Source of the DNA: JAIOYV01 sp964388245
Lineage (GTDB): Bacteria > Bacteroidota > Bacteroidia > Bacteroidales > M50B96
Reading direction: 5' to 3'
NCBI GenBank assembly: GCA_964388245.1
Contig: CAYLZH010000012.1
Location: 1 to 35,946 of the forward strand
DNA length: 35,946 nt
Notes under the pieces: generated by a model
The model's database searches: none
Seen by the model: the letters and a program-made list of their open reading frames with translations, nothing else
What the model was told of the DNA's origin: nothing
Made by a program: the position numbers and the translations under genes
Shown here: positions 16,636 through 26,276 of the stretch, piece by piece
How positions within the stretch are numbered: the first letter of the stretch is position 1
How the letters are laid out: each line of letters begins with the position of its first letter

Positions 16636-18545
16636 TCAGTGTTGCCTTATTACTTTTGGTGAGCCTTGTATTTTAGTAATTTCATTTATCTTATCGGTAG
16701 CGTAATCATCAGAATCTTTTATTTTGAGGGCTTTATTATACCATGTTTTGGCTAATACATAATCCTTATGTTCAAAAGCAGCATCTGCTTTGGTAATTGC
16801 ATTTTTGTAAACTTTCTGGCGTGCTTTAAATTCAGGATTGAAATACGCTTTTATTTCTTCAATCTTCTTCTGAGGATGAATTGCAATTGAATCATAATCA
16901 AGAGCTTTGTAATAAAAATAACGTGCAGCAGTTAGTTCTTCCTTCCCGTAGAAATAATCTGCTCGTTCAATAGCTTTTTTGTAAGCCGATTGCTTTTCTT
17001 CCTGTTTAAGTTTTTGCTTAATCTCTTTAATCTCATTAAGTTTTTTCACCGGATAATCTTCATCTCCTTTTAATTGCAATGCCTTTTCATAATAATACTC
17101 AGCCACACTAATATCTTCTTCCTTTAAATAATCATCGGCATCTTTAATCAATTGAATGTATTCATTATGAATAATATTAAGTTTATTTAATCTAACAGCC
17201 TCTTCAACTTCTTTGAGTTTTTGTTCCGGTAATTTCTCCGAGGGCTTTAATTTGCCTGCTTTGTGATAATAAAATCGTGCAGCAACATATGCCTCGTTTT
17301 TTAGGTGAGAATCTCCGTGCTCGATGTTAGCAAGGTACTCAGAATGTATTTTTTCCTTCTTCCGTAGTTCCCACAATCGACCAACTTCGTTCAGTTTATT
17401 CCTGGGGTATTTCTCATGAGGCCTGAGTTCTTTCGCCTGATTATAATAAAATTTTGCAACTGTTAATTCATCAAATCCAAGCGCCTTATCACCTCGCTCA
17501 ATGGCTTTTGAATAAGCATCTTCAGTAGTTGAATTAATTTGATCCAGTAGGTTTGACTTTCGTAATAATTCATTGATCTTAATAATCTGACTTCTTGGGT
17601 AACTTTCTTCTGGTTTTATTTCAATTGCGCGCTTATAATCTTCTTTTGACGCCTCGTATTGTTGACTCTCGAATTCGAAATCAGCGATTTCAATAGCATT
17701 TTTATAGGCTGAATTAATACGGGCTTCCTCCTCTGCTGTAGCTTTTTGTTCCATTAATATCGATTTAATCAACCCGATTTGCTTTTTTGGATAGATTTCA
17801 TCAGGCTTTATATGACTGGCAGATAGGTAATTATTCCTTGCATCAATATATGATCTTTTCTTGAAATCTATGTCTGCTTCAATAATGAATTTTTTGTATT
17901 TCCGATCGTTTTCAATTATCCTTTCTTTTTCAGCAAGTCTCGTCAGTATTTCTGATATTTCATCAATTTTTTGTTTCGGATATTCACGGTCAGGGAAAAT
18001 TCTCAGGGCATTGTTATATCTTATTTTTGCATTTTCATATTCCTTCTCTCTGAAGAGCCTGTCGGCTGCAATTATTTGGGATTCATAATCCTCCTCATTC
18101 TTTTTCAGTTCGCTTTGTTTTTCAATTTCTGATAAAATTCCATTAATTGTTGCAATCCTTTGCTTTGGATAACTTTCACCCGGCTTAATCTCTGATGCAC
18201 TGATATACTTATCTTTCGCAGAAATCCATTTCTTCTTTTGATATAGTCTGTCAGCCTCAGTGATGGCTTTTTCATATGCTTCATCAATTGCCTTAAGCCT
18301 GAATTTATTATCAGCAACAAGAAGCAAACTATCTATTTTGTTGATCATTGAAATTGGATAGGATTGTTTTGGAATTATATCAAGTGCCGATTGGTATTCC
18401 GATTTGGCTTGTTTGAGTTTTTCCTTTTTGAATGAATTATCTGCTTCCACGATCAGTTCGTCGTATTTCTTTCGAAGCGCTTTTTCTGCTGCTTCAGCTT
18501 CGGCAAGATCCTGCAGGATTTTTTCGATATCGGCAATTTTTTGTT
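16636..18545 (-). CDS. TPR-like repeat protein, C-terminal part (same gene as 18646-20326)
   Basis: This is the 3' part of one gene interrupted by the 100-N gap; it enters from the gap in the frame reading Q-K-I-A-D-I-E-K. It holds ten more repeats of the form A-I-x-x-AD-x-x-F ... Y-x-x-A-K-x-x-Y-x-x-AL-x-I-KP-x-E-x-YP-x-x-KI-x-x-I, each a helix-turn-helix TPR-like unit followed by a third helix. These repeats are more diverged and more lysine-rich than those next to the gap. The protein ends 22 residues after the last YNKALKIK motif with no membrane anchor or T9SS tail. The apparent frameshift relative to the N-terminal part is an artefact of the placeholder length. Confidence 0.8.
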
Positions 18546-19770
18546 NNNNNNNNNNNNNNNNNNNNNNNNNNNNNNNNNNNNNNNNNNNNNNNNNNNNNNN
18601 NNNNNNNNNNNNNNNNNNNNNNNNNNNNNNNNNNNNNNNNNNNNNGTGCTTTTTCAGCGGCTTCAGCTTCGGCAAGATCCTGCAGGATTTTTTCGATATC
18701 GGCAATTTTTTGTTGCGGATATTTTTCGCCTGGTTTTAGTTGGAGGGCCTGCTTGTAGTCGGGCAATGCATTGTTGTACTCCTCTTCGTTGAAAGCTGCA
18801 TCGGCCTTTGCAATCAGGTCGTTGTAGTTTTTTTCGAGGGCTGCCAGTTCAGCTTCCTTTTGTGCTTGTTCATTCAGAATCTGATCGATTTTGGAAATCT
18901 GATCCTTCGGGTAGGTTTCGAGCGGTTTCAGCGATGATGCCTCCTGGTATGCGGTTTTTGCTTCGTTGTAGGTTTTTTTGCCAAAAGCTTTGTCGGCCAG
19001 GGCAATGGCATCGGAGTAGGCTTTGTCGAGGGCTTCTTTCTCGGCTTTGGATTTTGCCAGGTCGGCCAGAATCTGGTCTATTTTCAGGATCTGGTCATTT
19101 GGATAACTTTCGGCAGGTTTAATTTTTGATGCCCCGGTGTAGCTGCTTTTCGCATCATTGTAATTTTCGGCATTGTATTCTGAGTCTGCTTTTTGAATGG
19201 CAGTCTTGTATTTTTCGTTCAGTGCTTTTTCAGCGGCTTCAGCTTCGGCAAGATCCTGCAGGATTTTTTCGATATCAATTATCTTTTTTTTAGGATATAG
19301 TTCCCTTTCTTTTATTTCAATGGCCTTTTGATATTCAGTTATGGCAAGTTCGAATTCTTTATTGTTAAAATGTTGATCAGCTTTTTGAATGAACATTTTG
19401 TACTTCTCATCCTTTTCTTTTAAGATGAAAATAGTTTCAATATCCTCAATTTTAAATCGGGGATATTCTTTATCAGGTTTAATTACCAATGCTTCCTGAT
19501 ATTTTGATTTAGCATCAGTGTAGTTTTTCAATTTGTATAATCGATCTGCTTCAGCAATTACTTTATTGAATTTTTCATCAAGAGCTTTAATTTCGTCTTG
19601 TTTTCGTTTTTCTTCTGCAAAAATGTCTTCAATCTCATTAATTTTTTCTTTGGGATATGGTTCGTTGGGTTTGAAAATCAATGCTTGTTGGTAACCTGAT
19701 TTCGCTTTTACATAATTCTCCTGACTAAAAAGACGGTCGGCATTTTCAATTGCCTTTTGGTATGACCGGT
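16680..19770 (-). repeat. Tandem 192-bp TPR-like coding repeats
   Basis: At least 16 units are visible (six upstream, ten downstream of the gap). Best-preserved units are exactly 64 residues (192 bp). A block of three different units forms a 576-bp super-repeat: an identical stretch of about 55 bp starts at 18646 and at 19222, and a near copy starts at 18477 beyond the gap. Confidence 0.85.
18546..18645. other. Assembly gap (100 N) within the TPR-like repeats
   Basis: A 100-N placeholder flanked by the same repeat segment (encoding KIADIEKILQDLAEAEAAEK). Filling one unit needs 123 bp, and continuing the three-unit super-repeat needs 507 bp; both are multiples of three, unlike 100, so the placeholder breaks the frame artificially. 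Confidence 0.9.
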
Positions 19771-20326
19771 CTTTGGCAAGTGCTTCTTCATTTTCCAGTG
19801 AATTTTTATCGGCTAACTTTTGTGCTTCTTTGTTCTCATTGCGGTATTGGTCGACAAAATCATCGTAATAATCATAATCGTATTCAAAATGATCGATGCG
19901 ATTATTATAGGCGATTGTTACGATTGGCCCGTCGAACATATAATAATCCATTGAGGGAAATTTTTTAAAGAGCACCGGATCGAACTGAAATGGAGGAAAT
20001 TCATTGTTTCTTTCCATTACACTTTCAGGTACTTTGGTATTTATCCTAAGCTGCTGAGCAACAAATCCATCGCTTTCGAATTTTAATATATAATTCGAAT
20101 TAAAATCGCATTCATATTCGAATTTTCCGGAGCTTGAAATTCTTAAAGTGTCAATAATTATATTTCCTTGTGAGATGAATACCCGGGTATTTCTGAGATA
20201 TCCGATATCGGGTGACACTTTTCCATATAAATAATATTTTAACTGTTCCTGACCTGTAGCCTGCAGTGCCATGGTCAGAAAAACAATTAATATAATAAGA
20301 CCGGAAAACCTATTCCGGCCAAACAT
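18646..20326 (-). CDS. TPR-like repeat protein, N-terminal part (signal peptide, regulatory-like beta domain, repeats)
   Basis: The ATG at 20326 gives a signal peptide (FSGLIILIVFLTMALQATGQ); a TTG eight codons upstream is unlikely. A beta-rich domain of about 100 residues follows (YLYGKVSP ... GKFEYECDFNSNYILKFESD), resembling carboxypeptidase-regulatory-like domains common in Bacteroidota envelope proteins, then an acidic Tyr/Asp-rich linker, then six TPR-like units before the gap. With the other part the protein exceeds 1200 residues. It is probably periplasmic or outer-membrane-associated and may be a scaffold; I cannot assign a function. It lies 127 bp after the HlyD gene. A possible promoter (TTGG, 17 bp, TACTTTTT) is just upstream. 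Confidence 0.8.
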
Positions 20327-20452
20327 ATGATGGTTTAATACAAGAGTCAATCTAAAAAGTAAATAAACTGCAAAAATTCCAATTTTTTTTTTACACTCGC
20401 AATAACAAGCAAAAACGTACGAAGTATAGAATATTGTATCTGTCGGGGAAAA

Positions 20453-21763
20453 TTATTCAGTGTGTTCTTTTACAGCCGACTTAAACGGATTTATGATTCT
20501 TGTCAGCAGGCGCATACTTTCTGTTACAATTTCTGCTTGCCCTTGCATTTTCTGGTTAAAAGGCAGCTTTCGGTTGTAGTTGGTTGTCAGTCCGTTAGGG
20601 AATGATACTTCGAGGCTGTACTGATTGTCTTCAGGAACCCGGGAAATCTTTTCAATTCTGCCTTCGACCATTCCGTACTCAAGGTGTGGATAATTGTCGA
20701 GCTTGATATTTACACGCTGACCGATTTTGACTTTACCTGATTTTTTTACCGGTAGTTCCAGTTTTCCAATGATTTTTGTTTCCTTCTCCGGTACAACAGT
20801 GAAAACAGTTTCATTTTGCCTGAGAAACTGATTATTGCTCCAAATCTTGTGAAACGATACAAAACCATCGATTGGAGTTGTGAGGATATATTTTTGTTCG
20901 AATGCAGCAATTTCAGCGAGAAGTTTGTCAAACGATTCAATCAGATTTAGCTCGAGTTGCTTCTTATTATTAGCAAAATTCAGTTGCAAATCGAGAATTT
21001 CCTGTTCAAGTTCTGAAATCCTGATTTTACTGTCGGACAGTTTTGTGCGTGCTCCTTCGAAATCATATCGTTTCTGAATTACAAGGCTTCTTGAATTCTC
21101 GTATTCTACTTCGGAGATTAACTGTTTTGCGAACAATGTTGAATCGCGCTTAAATTGTTTATTCGATAAACTGAACTCTTCCTCAAGAAGGTTGCGTTGC
21201 CTGTAAAGCCTGTTATAATATACCCTGTGTTGTTTTATTTCTTCTTTAACAGATTCAATTTTTCGAGGGTAATAATTGAGTTCGATAAAGTAATTTATTT
21301 CATTCAGGTTAGAACTAAATTCCAGAAAAACCTCTTGAACATCGCCCAATTGAAATGAAGTTCTAAAATCAAAATTATGAAGACTATCCAGCAACAATGA
21401 TTTATTATACCGAAAAGGTTCGAAAAGCTTTTTTAGATGATTAAATTGCTTGATGTTTGCCGGATTTTCTATCATGGCCAATACTTGCCCCGTAAAAACC
21501 TGTTGTTCGTCAGCTATACTGAGATCCTGAATTTTACCATCGGTTCTGGCTATTATTGAAACCGGAGGATTTTCAGTTATTATTACAAATTCGTTTGAGG
21601 TTATTATATCGGGGTATTTGAAGAAATAGCTTCCAATAAGAAAAACAACAATCGAAATGGTAATAATCGTAATTCCGTAACGTACCATCCAGGATGGAGT
21701 CCGGCCAATTACTTCCTGAACATCATCGCTCCTGATTTCGATATTTTCTTCTTCACTTTTCAT
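20453..21763 (-). CDS. HlyD-family membrane fusion protein (exporter adaptor)
   Basis: 436 residues. A short cytoplasmic N-terminus, one membrane helix (about 26-47), a first half of a lipoyl/biotinyl-like domain (ARTDGKIQDLSI ... V-F-T-G-Q-V-L), a long coiled coil (about 100-290), the second half (ILTTPIDGFVSFHKIW), and a beta-barrel region (KIGQRVNIKLDNYPHLEYG). This is the HlyD/MFP pattern: it bridges an inner-membrane ABC exporter to an outer-membrane channel. Its ATG shares one base with the ABC transporter stop, so the two are coupled. No outer-membrane TolC-like partner is in the window. Confidence 0.92.
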   Translation of the reverse strand: MKSEEENIEIRSDDVQEVIGRTPSWMVRYGITIITISIVVFLIGSYFFKYPDIITSNEFVIITENPPVSIIARTDGKIQDLSIADEQQVFTGQVLAMIENPANIKQFNHLKKLFEPFRYNKSLLLDSLHNFDFRTSFQLGDVQEVFLEFSSNLNEINYFIELNYYPRKIESVKEEIKQHRVYYNRLYRQRNLLEEEFSLSNKQFKRDSTLFAKQLISEVEYENSRSLVIQKRYDFEGARTKLSDSKIRISELEQEILDLQLNFANNKKQLELNLIESFDKLLAEIAAFEQKYILTTPIDGFVSFHKIWSNNQFLRQNETVFTVVPEKETKIIGKLELPVKKSGKVKIGQRVNIKLDNYPHLEYGMVEGRIEKISRVPEDNQYSLEVSFPNGLTTNYNRKLPFNQKMQGQAEIVTESMRLLTRIINPFKSAVKEHTE

Positions 21764-23961
21764 TAACTTCCTAACTCCAACTGGTTTTTAACTAACTCGT
21801 AATAGGCTCCTTTATTTTTAGTTAATTCTTCATGATTTCCCGTTTCACTAATCTTTCCATCGTCGAGAACAATAATCTGATCGGCATTTTTAACAGTGCT
21901 TAATCGGTGGGCAACAATTATTACTGTTCTGGATTTAAAGAATGCCTCAAGATTTTCCATTATTATGCGCTCATTATTTGCATCAAGTGCATTGGTTGCC
22001 TCATCAAAGAATAAAAACTCCGGGTCTTTATAAATAGTCCGGGCAATTAAAATGCGTTGTTTTTGTCCCTGACTTAAACCATGACCATCAGCACCGATTT
22101 TAGTGTTATATCCCAAAGGTAACGATTCGATGAATTGCTGGATGTTGGCAAGTTTCGCTGCCTGTAAAAGCTTCTTTTTATCAATATCATCGTATCCCAC
22201 AGCAATGTTTTTCGCAATTGTATCGGAAAAAATAAATCCATCCTGCATTACTGCACCGCAGTTTTGCCTAAGCATTTTTTGACTGAAATTTGACAATGCA
22301 ATTTCCCCGATTTTTACATCACCTTTTGTGGGTGGATAAAATCCGAGTAAAAGTTTTATTAGGGTAGTTTTACCACTACCACTCATTCCTACAATTGCAG
22401 TAGTTTTACCATATGGAATTTTAAGGCTGATATCATTTAATACGAATTTCGATTGGGGTCCCTCGTACTGAAATGACAGGTTTTGAATTATATAGGTTTT
22501 GTTTTCAGGAAAGATATTAACCTTTCCACCGGCTTGTGTTTCTTCGTCATCGCGCTTATGTATTTCATTTAGCCTTTCAAGACTGATCTGTGCATCTTGT
22601 GTGCTATGGATAAAACCGAGCATTTGGTTGATTGGGCTGTTAAGTTGACCGATGATGTACTGGATTGCTAACATCATCCCCAGTGTAATACTGCCGTCGA
22701 TAACTGCTTTTGCAGCAATAAAGGTGATGATGATATTTTTGGTTTCATTTAGAAAGACTCCTCCTGAGTTCTGATATTGCCGTAGTGACAATACCTTCAT
22801 TCTTATTTTATATAACGAAGCCTGAATACTTTCCCATTCCCATCGTTTTTGTTTTTCGCAATTGTTCAATTTAATCTCCTGCATTCCATTGATCAGTTGA
22901 ATAATTGCAGATTGATTTTTTGATTGCTGGGTAAATCGTTTCGAATCGAGTTCTCTTCTCTTCCGCAGGAAAAGTATTATCCAAAGAATGTATAAGATAC
23001 TTCCGATAAGAAAAATCCAGAATATTGTTGCATGGTAAATGGCCAGGACCAGTCCGAAAATAATCAGGTTTACAAACGAAAACAGGATATTGAGCGTTGA
23101 GGAGGTCAGGAAGGTTTCGATCCGTTTATGGTCGCGAATGCGCTGAATAATATCACCAATCATTTTTGTATCGAAAAATGCAATGGGCAATTTCATCAGC
23201 TTTATCAGGAAATCGGAAATAAGGGCAATGTTTACACGAGTTCCAATGTGTAGCAATATCCAGCTCCTGATCATATCAACCGACATCCGGCTAATAAATA
23301 ATACCAATTGAGCAATCAGAACGAGATTAATAAAATCAAGGTCAAGATTACTGATCCCGAAATCAACAATGGACTGTGTTAGAAAAGGAAAAATTAATTG
23401 GATAAGGCTGCCGAAAATCATCCCTACAATTAATTGGACAACCAGTTTTTTGTATCTGCCAAGGTAGGTCAGGAGAAAACTAAAACCTTTCGATTCGGGC
23501 TTGTCATCAATGGATATTCTTGTTTCGAAGAATTTCGGAGTAGGCTCTATCAAAAGGCAAATTCCCTGTTTGACACCGTCGATTTCTGTAGATGCCCAGT
23601 TTTTGATAAACTCACTCTTAGAATATTTAATTAACTGATGGGCAGGATCGGCCACATATACCGTATTCTTCTTGATTTTATAAACAACCACAAAATGATT
23701 TTGGCGCCAATGCACTATACAAGGCAGTAGAGCTTCATTTGCCAATTGATCGAAACTGATGCGGGTTCCAACGGTGTGCAGATTGAGTTGTTCGGCAGCC
23801 TCGCTAATTCCAAGTAACGAAACACCTTCACGCGAGATATGGCTTAATTCCCTGATTTTTTGCAGCGAAATATTTTTTCCATAATGTTTTATGATCATGC
23901 GGAGGCAACTTGGCCCGCAATCCATTGCATCGTGTTGTTTATAAAATGGAAAAGCTGCCAT
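21763..23961 (-). CDS. Peptidase-containing ABC transporter (C39 family bacteriocin-type exporter)
   Basis: 732 residues from the ATG at 23961 (MAAFPFYKQHDAMDCGPSC); a TTG 11 codons upstream is unlikely. Domains: C39 cysteine peptidase (1-140) with the triad Cys15, His89 and Asp105 and the Gln9 oxyanion residue all present; six-helix ABC membrane domain (about 165-450); ATPase with Walker A GMSGSGKTT (525-533), signature LSQGQ (629-633), Walker B LFFDE (650-654) and His685. Such transporters cut precursor peptides after a double-glycine leader and export them. The intact triad argues for real processing, not just binding. The substrate is not evident nearby. Runs into the HlyD gene. Confidence 0.95.
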   Translation of the reverse strand: MAAFPFYKQHDAMDCGPSCLRMIIKHYGKNISLQKIRELSHISREGVSLLGISEAAEQLNLHTVGTRISFDQLANEALLPCIVHWRQNHFVVVYKIKKNTVYVADPAHQLIKYSKSEFIKNWASTEIDGVKQGICLLIEPTPKFFETRISIDDKPESKGFSFLLTYLGRYKKLVVQLIVGMIFGSLIQLIFPFLTQSIVDFGISNLDLDFINLVLIAQLVLFISRMSVDMIRSWILLHIGTRVNIALISDFLIKLMKLPIAFFDTKMIGDIIQRIRDHKRIETFLTSSTLNILFSFVNLIIFGLVLAIYHATIFWIFLIGSILYILWIILFLRKRRELDSKRFTQQSKNQSAIIQLINGMQEIKLNNCEKQKRWEWESIQASLYKIRMKVLSLRQYQNSGGVFLNETKNIIITFIAAKAVIDGSITLGMMLAIQYIIGQLNSPINQMLGFIHSTQDAQISLERLNEIHKRDDEETQAGGKVNIFPENKTYIIQNLSFQYEGPQSKFVLNDISLKIPYGKTTAIVGMSGSGKTTLIKLLLGFYPPTKGDVKIGEIALSNFSQKMLRQNCGAVMQDGFIFSDTIAKNIAVGYDDIDKKKLLQAAKLANIQQFIESLPLGYNTKIGADGHGLSQGQKQRILIARTIYKDPEFLFFDEATNALDANNERIIMENLEAFFKSRTVIIVAHRLSTVKNADQIIVLDDGKISETGNHEELTKNKGAYYELVKNQLELGS

Positions 23962-24250
23962 TCTTCTTAATGTGCTTTTTATTTGTAAACACAAGAATAG
24001 TAATAAAAATTGACTTATCTTTAATTTAACAGGGTGTCCAACAAAATTACCTGTTATTAAAAATTCCCGGATTTACTGAAGTCAACCTCTATTAATTATT
24101 GTAACATATTGATTCCTTTGAAGAAATTGTTGATACTGTTTGGCCAATTCAAATGATATGAACGTTCTACGGATAGTTTTTTACATCAGGTATAGTCCGT
24201 GAGGACAGAAAAAAATTGTAAAAAGGGATTTTTATCGTGCACACAATAGC

Positions 24251-26092
24251 TCATTTTACCATTATTTTTTGTACATGATTAAGTGAAGTACCACTCAGTT
24301 TTAACAAATAAATACCCGAGATGAGTTTGTCGTTAAATCTAATTATGTTTTTACCATTTATAACACGAACCGATAATACTTTTCTTCCATATATATCAAA
24401 CATACAGGCATTTACATCTATAGATTTCTCTGCTAATTCAACAAATATAAAATCAGTACAAGGATTTGGATAGATTTGAATGGAAGAATGGATTCCTGGA
24501 TTGGTTTCAGTACTTGTAACCAGGTTACAATTATAAATATTATCAAGTAAAGCCTGATATTTTGGTGCAATTACATTATAGGGTGGAAATTGGTAAAACT
24601 GGCTCTCCAATGCCCCCCAACTGCCGTATTGGCCGCTTTGTTGCCCGATAAAAGAAAAGTTCATGAACAATGCACTATCTGTTCCGGTTACAGCCCGTAA
24701 TGAATCGAACATCTCTGCATACAGGTCATACATCCTTTGATCGGTTTGAGCTGCAACTAATGTGTCATTATAGGGTTGAATGCTTCCAAATGGATTGGGT
24801 GTAAAATGCTGCCCCCCTTCGTAATAAACAATCCCATCATATCCAATTGAATCAGCATAATGATATAGCTCTTTTATTCGGGCAATATCAACATATAATG
24901 AATGCCATGCCAATTCGAAGACTTTATCCAGCGTTAACGAAGCACCGTAGTAATCCAGCGAATCGCCATCTAAACCAACATACGAAGTGGGACTAACCAG
25001 ATCAATACTACTTGCCGGAACATTCGACATAGTGCGAATTGCCACATCCATCCAGCCAATCTGAACACCACATACCCGCCTAATCCTGTTTATCTGGCCT
25101 GAAAATACCTGCGACCAAATCTCCATAACCGATCCTATTTTCGGCCCTAATCGTTCGGGCCAGGGTATCGATTGATCAAGGGAATCAACTCCATAATGTG
25201 CCTGATCGAACATCCAGTTCCACAGTTCGTTCGAATATTCAACATAAATTCTTAGTCCGGGATCAAGACTATCGCGAAAAAGAGTAGCCATTTGTAAAAT
25301 ATAATTGCTATCGGCCAGATGTGGCACACACACCCATGCATCGGCTTGTTTATAGTTACATATTCGAATCATTTCCTCGTAAGGGGCACCATGAGCGGTA
25401 TAGGTATAATCATTTACCTTTGGTCTTTGATACCAATGGCGTAATGTCGAATTATTTGTATGTCCCCAATCCATAAAACGCAGGTAATCAAATGGACTAA
25501 GCTTTTCGAGCCAGGTTGCATTATAAGGATTAAGCATGTATGTAAATTCGGTTCCGGGCAAAAGAAACCTGATATTTCTGATGTGATTTCCGGCTTGTGA
25601 TTGCAGAATTTTCATTTGCATAATATCATCGACTCCCGGAGTCACCGATACTTTAATTCGACCTGGTGATTGACTGATTATTGAAGCATCAAATGAAAAG
25701 TCTATTACTCCCTGTCCATCGTACAAACAGATGTATGTACCTGCCGGCAACGAGGCCGTATTAGCCCAGACAGTATAAAACGTCTGACTTGTATCCTGTC
25801 CAGGCCAGAAAAAAGGTAATTCCAATGGGTAACCATCAGCATCGACCAGTACTGAATCAGCCAAATTAGAATCCCAGGGATTTTGTCCGCCACTATACCA
25901 GCCAATATTTTGTGTACCCCATGTCCGGGAGTATTTCATGATATCTTTAAAAGGCCATTCGCTACCCCAGTCAACAGGTCCGGCTAAATTTGTTCCAATT
26001 TTAAATGCACAGGTATCAACCTGTTGTGAGAATAAAACCATCGACAGATTTGTCAATATCAAAATAATAATAAGTCTTTGTCTCATAGCCAT
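24251..26092 (-). CDS. Secreted clan-A glycoside hydrolase-like protein with T9SS sorting tail
   Basis: 613 residues from the ATG at 26092, chosen because it begins a good signal peptide (MRQRLIIILILTNLSMVLFS); in-frame starts further upstream only add a second hydrophobic stretch. An N-terminal beta region (about 25-180) precedes a probable TIM barrel with two glutamates in typical clan-A contexts: Glu289 in YVEYSNELWNW (acid/base-like) and Glu425 in IVYYEGGQHF (nucleophile-like). A T9SS type-A tail starts near residue 537 (IQIYPNPCTD ... GIYLLKL). The family is probably uncharacterised and the substrate unknown; a cellulase-like or other beta-glycanase role is a guess. Confidence 0.72.
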   Translation of the reverse strand: MAMRQRLIIILILTNLSMVLFSQQVDTCAFKIGTNLAGPVDWGSEWPFKDIMKYSRTWGTQNIGWYSGGQNPWDSNLADSVLVDADGYPLELPFFWPGQDTSQTFYTVWANTASLPAGTYICLYDGQGVIDFSFDASIISQSPGRIKVSVTPGVDDIMQMKILQSQAGNHIRNIRFLLPGTEFTYMLNPYNATWLEKLSPFDYLRFMDWGHTNNSTLRHWYQRPKVNDYTYTAHGAPYEEMIRICNYKQADAWVCVPHLADSNYILQMATLFRDSLDPGLRIYVEYSNELWNWMFDQAHYGVDSLDQSIPWPERLGPKIGSVMEIWSQVFSGQINRIRRVCGVQIGWMDVAIRTMSNVPASSIDLVSPTSYVGLDGDSLDYYGASLTLDKVFELAWHSLYVDIARIKELYHYADSIGYDGIVYYEGGQHFTPNPFGSIQPYNDTLVAAQTDQRMYDLYAEMFDSLRAVTGTDSALFMNFSFIGQQSGQYGSWGALESQFYQFPPYNVIAPKYQALLDNIYNCNLVTSTETNPGIHSSIQIYPNPCTDFIFVELAEKSIDVNACMFDIYGRKVLSVRVINGKNIIRFNDKLISGIYLLKLSGTSLNHVQKIMVK

Positions 26093-26184
26093 CAGAATTT
26101 TTATGATTATCGCTAATATAATGAATTTTATCATGTTTGCTCTCTTAATGATCTTTATCAAGATTTTAGGCTGATAACTTTATT

Positions 26185-26192
26185 AATTTTGT
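26185..26192 (+). promoter_or_regulatory. Possible -7 promoter element for the TM1266-hydG operon
   Basis: TAATTTTG fits TAnnTTTG exactly and lies 85 bp before the first gene. No clear TTTG is present at the right -33 distance, so this is tentative. Confidence 0.35.
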
Positions 26193-26262
26193 CCCCAAAT
26201 TCTGAGAGGTGGTTCCGACTGTTTCAAGGATAACCCAAACAAATTAAGTAATAATCTAATCC

Positions 26263-26268
26263 GGAGGT
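26263..26268 (+). promoter_or_regulatory. Strong Shine-Dalgarno sequence
   Basis: GGAGGT is placed 8 bp before the ATG at 26277. Most genes in this window have no such site, as usual for Bacteroidota, so it both fixes the start and stands out. Confidence 0.75.
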
Positions 26269-26276
26269 AACAACTA

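Noticed and set aside
18494..18705. Frameshift or pseudogene in the TPR-like gene
   Set aside because: The frame break falls in the 100-N placeholder, and the repeat period predicts a gap length divisible by three.
8395..19770. Regular repeats that could be mistaken for a CRISPR array or intergenic satellite
   Set aside because: Periods of 207 and 192 bp are multiples of three, the copies are continuous coding sequence with amino-acid-level conservation, and there are no spacers.
24195..24206. GTCCGTGAGGAC hairpin identical to a common hammerhead ribozyme stem II
   Set aside because: The conserved CUGAUGA core is missing upstream and the cleavage-site stems are absent; only a small tetraloop hairpin remains.
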